The translations under genes and the position numbers were made by a program. Shown here one piece after another: positions 10,472 through 11,334 of a stretch of DNA of 11,334 bases. This DNA comes from Leptofilum sp041987425 (GTDB lineage Bacteria; Chloroflexota; Anaerolineae; Promineifilales; Promineifilaceae), in assembly GCA_041987425.1 (NCBI GenBank), contig JBHIWP010000180.1, positions 1 through 11,334 on the forward strand. Direction: 5' to 3'. The notes under the pieces were generated by a model. That model was given only the letters and a program-made list of their open reading frames with translations. It ran no database searches and was not told where the DNA came from. Numbering within the stretch: position 1 is the stretch's first letter; every line of letters begins with the position of its first letter.

Positions 10472-11334
10472 ATGAAGGAAGATGCAGTTTATCAACGATT
10501 GTTGAGCTACCTAAAACCTTATTGGAAGCAGCTTTTCATCGCCTACTTTTCCATGTTATTTGCCACGCTGCTCAATTTGTTCGTGCCGCAAATCATTAAG
10601 GACGCCATCGACAACGGGCTTGCCGCAGGCGAATCGCGCGCGCTGTTTATTGCTGGCGGCATCATTTTGGCCATCGCCGTGGTGCGCGGCGCGGCCGGGT
10701 TTGGCCAGCTCTACTTTGGCGAATGGCTCACCCATCGCGTTTCTTACGACTTGCGCAATCACTTTTATAACAGCGTGCAGGCGCTGCCCTTCAGCTTTCA
10801 TGACCGCACCCTGACCGGCGACCTGATGAGCCGGGCCACCAGCGACATCACCGAAACAGAGCGATTTGTGGGCATTGGCCTGATGGGCCTCATCTCCACC
10901 ATCCTGCTTCTGGTAGGCGTCATTATCGCCATGCTGCTGGAATCGGTGCGGCTTTCGCTGCTGGGGCTTATCCCCATTCCCCTGCTGGTCTTTGCCACCA
11001 TTCGCTTTGGCAATACGGTGCGGCCTATGTTCAAGCTGATTCAGGAACAGATGGGCGTGCTCTCCTCCACGATGCAGGAAAGCATGACGGGCATCAACGT
11101 GGTGAAGGCATTTGCCCGCGAACCGCACGAACTGGCCAAGTTTGACCACGAAAATGATGAATGGTTTGACCGCCGCTACGGGCTGATTAAAACCTGGGCC
11201 GACAACTGGCCCCTGTTCACCTTTCTGGTAGCCGCCTCTATCTTTTTGCTGCTCTGGTTTGGTGGTCCGGCAACGCTGGACGGTGAGATTACGGTTGGTA
11301 CCCTGTTCGCCCTAATCTCTTACGTGCTCATGCT
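10472..11334 (+). CDS. ABC exporter, membrane domain (MsbA/BmrA type; 3' partial)
   Basis: The first 287 residues are visible and start MKEDAVYQRLLSYLKPYWKQ. They form the type-I exporter membrane domain: TM1 (about 20-40), TM2 (about 57-77), then the loop with RNHFYNSVQALPFSFHDR and TGDLMSRATSDI (coupling region), TM3-TM4 (about 134-180), the signature MQESMTGINVVKAFAREPHE, TM5 (WPLFTFLVAASIFLLLWFGG) and the start of TM6. The ATP-binding domain must lie beyond the window, since the frame is still open at its end. The family exports lipids, drugs or peptides across the inner membrane as homo- or heterodimers; the substrate is unknown. It is transcribed away from the DUF2089 operon, and shared control through the common gap is possible but unproven. 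Confidence 0.93.
   Translation, partial: MKEDAVYQRLLSYLKPYWKQLFIAYFSMLFATLLNLFVPQIIKDAIDNGLAAGESRALFIAGGIILAIAVVRGAAGFGQLYFGEWLTHRVSYDLRNHFYNSVQALPFSFHDRTLTGDLMSRATSDITETERFVGIGLMGLISTILLLVGVIIAMLLESVRLSLLGLIPIPLLVFATIRFGNTVRPMFKLIQEQMGVLSSTMQESMTGINVVKAFAREPHELAKFDHENDEWFDRRYGLIKTWADNWPLFTFLVAASIFLLLWFGGPATLDGEITVGTLFALISYVLM

Noticed and set aside
10304..10495. Small minus-strand frame in the divergent gap
   Set aside because: It overlaps the exporter start, ribosome site and promoter candidate, and its product has no coding character.
10556..11149. Minus-strand open frame of 197 residues
   Set aside because: It lies opposite the ABC exporter membrane domain, which has a ribosome site, family motifs and continues beyond the window. 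The minus-strand product is His/Gln/Gly-rich and antisense-like.

Overview
This window looks like chromosomal DNA from an uncultured-type Chloroflexota bacterium (Anaerolineae/Caldilineae-like). That placement is an inference. It rests on a Thr/Pro-rich protein tail, the gene repertoire (DUF2089, YvlB/LiaX-like repeat proteins, a YegD-like Hsp70), moderately high GC coding DNA with AT-rich gaps, and several inverted-repeat spacers. No rRNA, tRNA, CRISPR array or transposase was seen.

Left part (1-4785). The end of a Thr/Pro-rich protein is followed by a drug/metabolite-type (EamA) membrane transporter on the + strand. A long imperfect inverted repeat separates it from a convergent, complete phosphoenolpyruvate carboxylase gene (ppc) on the - strand. 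A Nudix hydrolase of the ADP-ribose pyrophosphatase type lies upstream of ppc in the same direction, with a 17-bp inverted repeat between them.

Middle (4786-7521). A 312-bp gap holds a candidate promoter and a long stem-loop. It leads to an 807-residue protein that joins a YegD-like Hsp70 ATPase to a C-terminal region reading like the GyrA/ParC C-terminal beta-propeller. The linker between the two contains an in-frame copy of an inverted, 9-10-nt-periodic repeat of the kind otherwise seen between genes.

Right part (7592-10092, - strand). Three genes form a probable operon: a DUF2089 zinc-ribbon/HTH regulator, then two proteins built from 29-residue repeats. All three carry the same short helical module (G-K/E-I/V-x-x-x-E-A-x-x-L-L). 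The two repeat proteins differ in a telling way: one has His/Arg at the repeat junction (IHxVRP), the other Glu/Asp (IEGVDP). The operon has a near-consensus promoter at 10147-10175, a double palindromic operator before the second gene, and a 28-bp palindrome before the third. I read it as a small sensory or envelope-stress-type module, but its function is unproven.

Far right. A divergent gap of about 380 bp carries promoters for both directions. It leads to the start of an MsbA/BmrA-type ABC exporter that runs off the window.

Across the whole window the palindromic octamer ACGGCCGT occurs 18 times, where chance predicts fewer than one. It falls in all three reading frames and in non-coding DNA, so it behaves like a genome-wide DNA-level motif comparable to HIP1 of cyanobacteria.
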